This document shows positions 28,235 through 29,951 of a stretch of DNA of 29,951 nt, in pieces. The number at the start of each line of letters is the position of its first letter. Positions within the stretch are counted from its first letter, which is position 1. Under the pieces are notes generated by a model. That model was given only the letters and a program-made list of their open reading frames with translations, was not told where the DNA came from and searched no databases. The translations under genes and the position numbers were made by a program. The stretch comes from Flemingiibacterium sp045635785 (GTDB taxonomy: Bacteria; Bacillota; Clostridia; Oscillospirales; CAG-272), in contig JAZTWJ010000061.1 in assembly GCA_045635785.1 (NCBI GenBank), positions 1-29,951 of the forward strand. Reading direction: 5' to 3'.

Positions 28235-29951
28235 TTATAATGTCGTTTGGAGATTTTTAATCTTATCACGCAGATATGCCGCACGCTCGAATTCTAACTT
28301 CTTCGCCGCATCCTTCATTTCTGCGGTCAGTTCTTCTATCAGGGTTGCCTTTTCTTCGGCAGAGAGCTTCTTTGTGCTTGTGAGCGCCTGTTTTAGCTTG
28401 CGCTCGGGCGCATCCTCCGCTTCCTTTCTGCCGATTTCGATCAGCTCACGCACGCTCTTTTTGATGGTGGTGGGCGTGATGCCGTGCGCGTCATTGTATG
28501 CCTTTTGCAGCTCGCGGCGGCGATTCGTCTCGTCAATGGCTGACTGCATGGAAGCGGTCACATTGTCTGCGTACATAATGACCTTGCCCTCCGCATTGCG
28601 CGCCGCTCTGCCGATCGTCTGAATCAGCGAGGTTTCCGAGCGAAGGAAGCCTTCCTTATCCGCATCCAAAATCGCCACAAGCGAAACCTCGGGGATGTCA
28701 AGACCTTCGCGCAGCAGGTTGATGCCCACCAGTACGTCGAAGACGCCGAGGCGCAGATCGCGGATGATCTCGCTGCGCTCCATTGTCTCCACTTTATGGT
28801 GAATATATTTGACCTTGATGAGATTCATCTCCAAATATTCGGTCAAATCCTCCGCCATCTTTTTGGTCAGCGTAGTGACAAGAACGCGCTCGCCGCGCTC
28901 CGCGCGGGCATGGATCTCGCCGATGAGATCGTCGATCTGACCCTCCACGGGACGCACGTCGATCTCCGGATCCAAAAGCCCCGTGGGGCGGATGATCTGC
29001 TCCACCACCTGCGTGGAATGCGCTCGCTCATAGTCAGACGGCGTTGCGCTGACAAAGATCGTTTGGTTGATCTTTGACTCAAATTCCTCAAAAAACAGAG
29101 GACGATTGTCTAGTGCGGACGGCAAGCGAAAGCCGTATTCCACCAAATTCGTCTTGCGGGCGCGGTCACCGCCGCTCATGCCCTTAACCTGCGGAAGCGT
29201 CACATGGGATTCATCTACGAACAGCAAAAAGTCTTTCGGAAAATAGTCAAGCAAGGTATGGGGTGTGGAGCCGGGCGCCCTGCCCTCCATAACGCGGGAA
29301 TAGTTTTCTACACCCGAGCAAAAGCCGATTTCACGCAGCATTTCGATATCATAGCGGGTGCGCTCCTCAATGCGCTGGGCTTCGAGCAGCTTATTTTGGC
29401 TGCGGAAGTAATCGACACGCTCCAGCATCTCCTCCTCAATCTCGCGCAGTGCAGCCTCCTTTTTATCCTCGGATACCGCATAATGGGTGGCGGGAAAGAT
29501 GGAAACATAGCTTAGAATACGCAGCAGCTCGCCTGTGACGGTGTGGATCTCGGAAATGCGCTCGATCTCGTCGCCGAAAAATTCCACGCGGATCGCCTTA
29601 TCGGTGGAGGATGCGGGGAATATTTCCACCACATCACCGCGCACACGGAATTTGTCACGCACAAAGTTCATATCGTTGCGGTCGTAGGACATGGCGATCA
29701 GCCGCTTGCAAAGCGCATCCCGTTCCATGACCATTCCCGGGCGCAAAGCGATCAGCATGTTCTGATATTCGGCAGGATCGCCCAGCGAATAGATGCAAGA
29801 TACGGACGCAACGATGATGACATCCCGCCTCTCAAACAGCGAACTTGTGGCAGAATGGCGGAGCATGTCGATCTCATCGTTGATGGCGCTGTCCTTTTCG
29901 ATATAAATATCCTTGCCGGGGATGTAAGCCTCTGGCTGGTAATAATCGTAG
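28235..29951 (-). CDS. uvrB: Excinuclease ABC subunit B, 5' end cut by window edge
   Basis: The frame stays open to the right edge; the visible protein starts at YDYYQPEAYIPGKDIYIEKD, near residue 95 of a normal UvrB, and ends complete. Helicase motifs seen include VIIVASVSCIYSLG, FVDESHVTL, TIFVSATPSDYE, VLVGINLLREGLDIPEVSLVAILDADKEGFLRS and TIGRAARN (motif VI). The C-terminal UVR domain IEELTAEMKDAAKKLEFERAAYLRDKI, which contacts UvrC, is intact. UvrB verifies damage and recruits UvrC. The Walker A loop lies outside the window. It is the first visible gene of the uvrB-uvrA operon. Confidence 0.98.
   Translation of the reverse strand, partial: YDYYQPEAYIPGKDIYIEKDSAINDEIDMLRHSATSSLFERRDVIIVASVSCIYSLGDPAEYQNMLIALRPGMVMERDALCKRLIAMSYDRNDMNFVRDKFRVRGDVVEIFPASSTDKAIRVEFFGDEIERISEIHTVTGELLRILSYVSIFPATHYAVSEDKKEAALREIEEEMLERVDYFRSQNKLLEAQRIEERTRYDIEMLREIGFCSGVENYSRVMEGRAPGSTPHTLLDYFPKDFLLFVDESHVTLPQVKGMSGGDRARKTNLVEYGFRLPSALDNRPLFFEEFESKINQTIFVSATPSDYERAHSTQVVEQIIRPTGLLDPEIDVRPVEGQIDDLIGEIHARAERGERVLVTTLTKKMAEDLTEYLEMNLIKVKYIHHKVETMERSEIIRDLRLGVFDVLVGINLLREGLDIPEVSLVAILDADKEGFLRSETSLIQTIGRAARNAEGKVIMYADNVTASMQSAIDETNRRRELQKAYNDAHGITPTTIKKSVRELIEIGRKEAEDAPERKLKQALTSTKKLSAEEKATLIEELTAEMKDAAKKLEFERAAYLRDKIKNLQTTL

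Overview
The window reads as chromosomal DNA from a Gram-positive anaerobe of the class Clostridia, most likely a gut Oscillospirales or Christensenellales type bacterium. The evidence is clustered: a reverse rubrerythrin behind its own Rrf2 regulator, an archaeal/eukaryotic-type (ProS type 3) prolyl-tRNA synthetase, a SleB-type cell wall hydrolase of the kind common in spore-former lineages, lipoproteins with Gram-positive lipoboxes, a cell-surface protein ending in a PNTAD/transmembrane/KKRR tail, strong AGGAGG-type ribosome sites, and textbook sigma-A promoters that almost all have a 17-base spacer. No phage, transposase, integrase or CRISPR array was found.

Layout. 1-4654 is mostly a minus-strand block: a YqeG-type HAD phosphatase overlapping a NimA-like flavin oxidoreductase, a four-fold repeat protein of unknown function, an endonuclease IV-like TIM barrel, type II 3-dehydroquinate dehydratase (aroQ) and the start of the tRNA methyltransferase trmO, which runs off the left edge. 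A lipoprotein gene (4871-6109, plus) diverges from this block and converges on a remarkable minus-strand gene (6164-8686) that fuses a sugar-isomerase-like TIM barrel to an acyl-CoA synthetase. 8835-12513 is a minus-strand operon of a processive glycolipid glycosyltransferase, an aldo/keto reductase and a DUF4080-type radical SAM protein. A tRNA-Leu(UAG) gene is transcribed divergently from it.

12810-14707 (plus) pairs a uroporphyrinogen-decarboxylase/corrinoid-methyltransferase family enzyme with an AEC transporter. A minus-strand parallel beta-helix protein follows, then the Rrf2 regulator and rubrerythrin pair (oxidative stress defence). Next comes an AT-rich kilobase that carries one small membrane-anchored gene and ends in a second, orphan copy of the last 18 codons of a rubrerythrin gene. 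After it lie a MATE exporter and a lipoprotein solute-binding protein whose domain order is circularly permuted (both minus).

21602-22480 is a highly expressed-looking secreted carbohydrate-binding protein, followed by proS, a small degraded membrane-protein remnant, and a secreted cell wall hydrolase with a palindrome inside its promoter. The right end is the uvrB-uvrA excision-repair operon on the minus strand; uvrB is cut by the window edge.

Most of the window is ordinary core-type chromosome. The items most worth a second look are the epimerase-ligase fusion, the circularly permuted binding protein, the rubrerythrin tail duplication, the four-repeat protein and the palindrome-in-promoter of the cell wall hydrolase gene.
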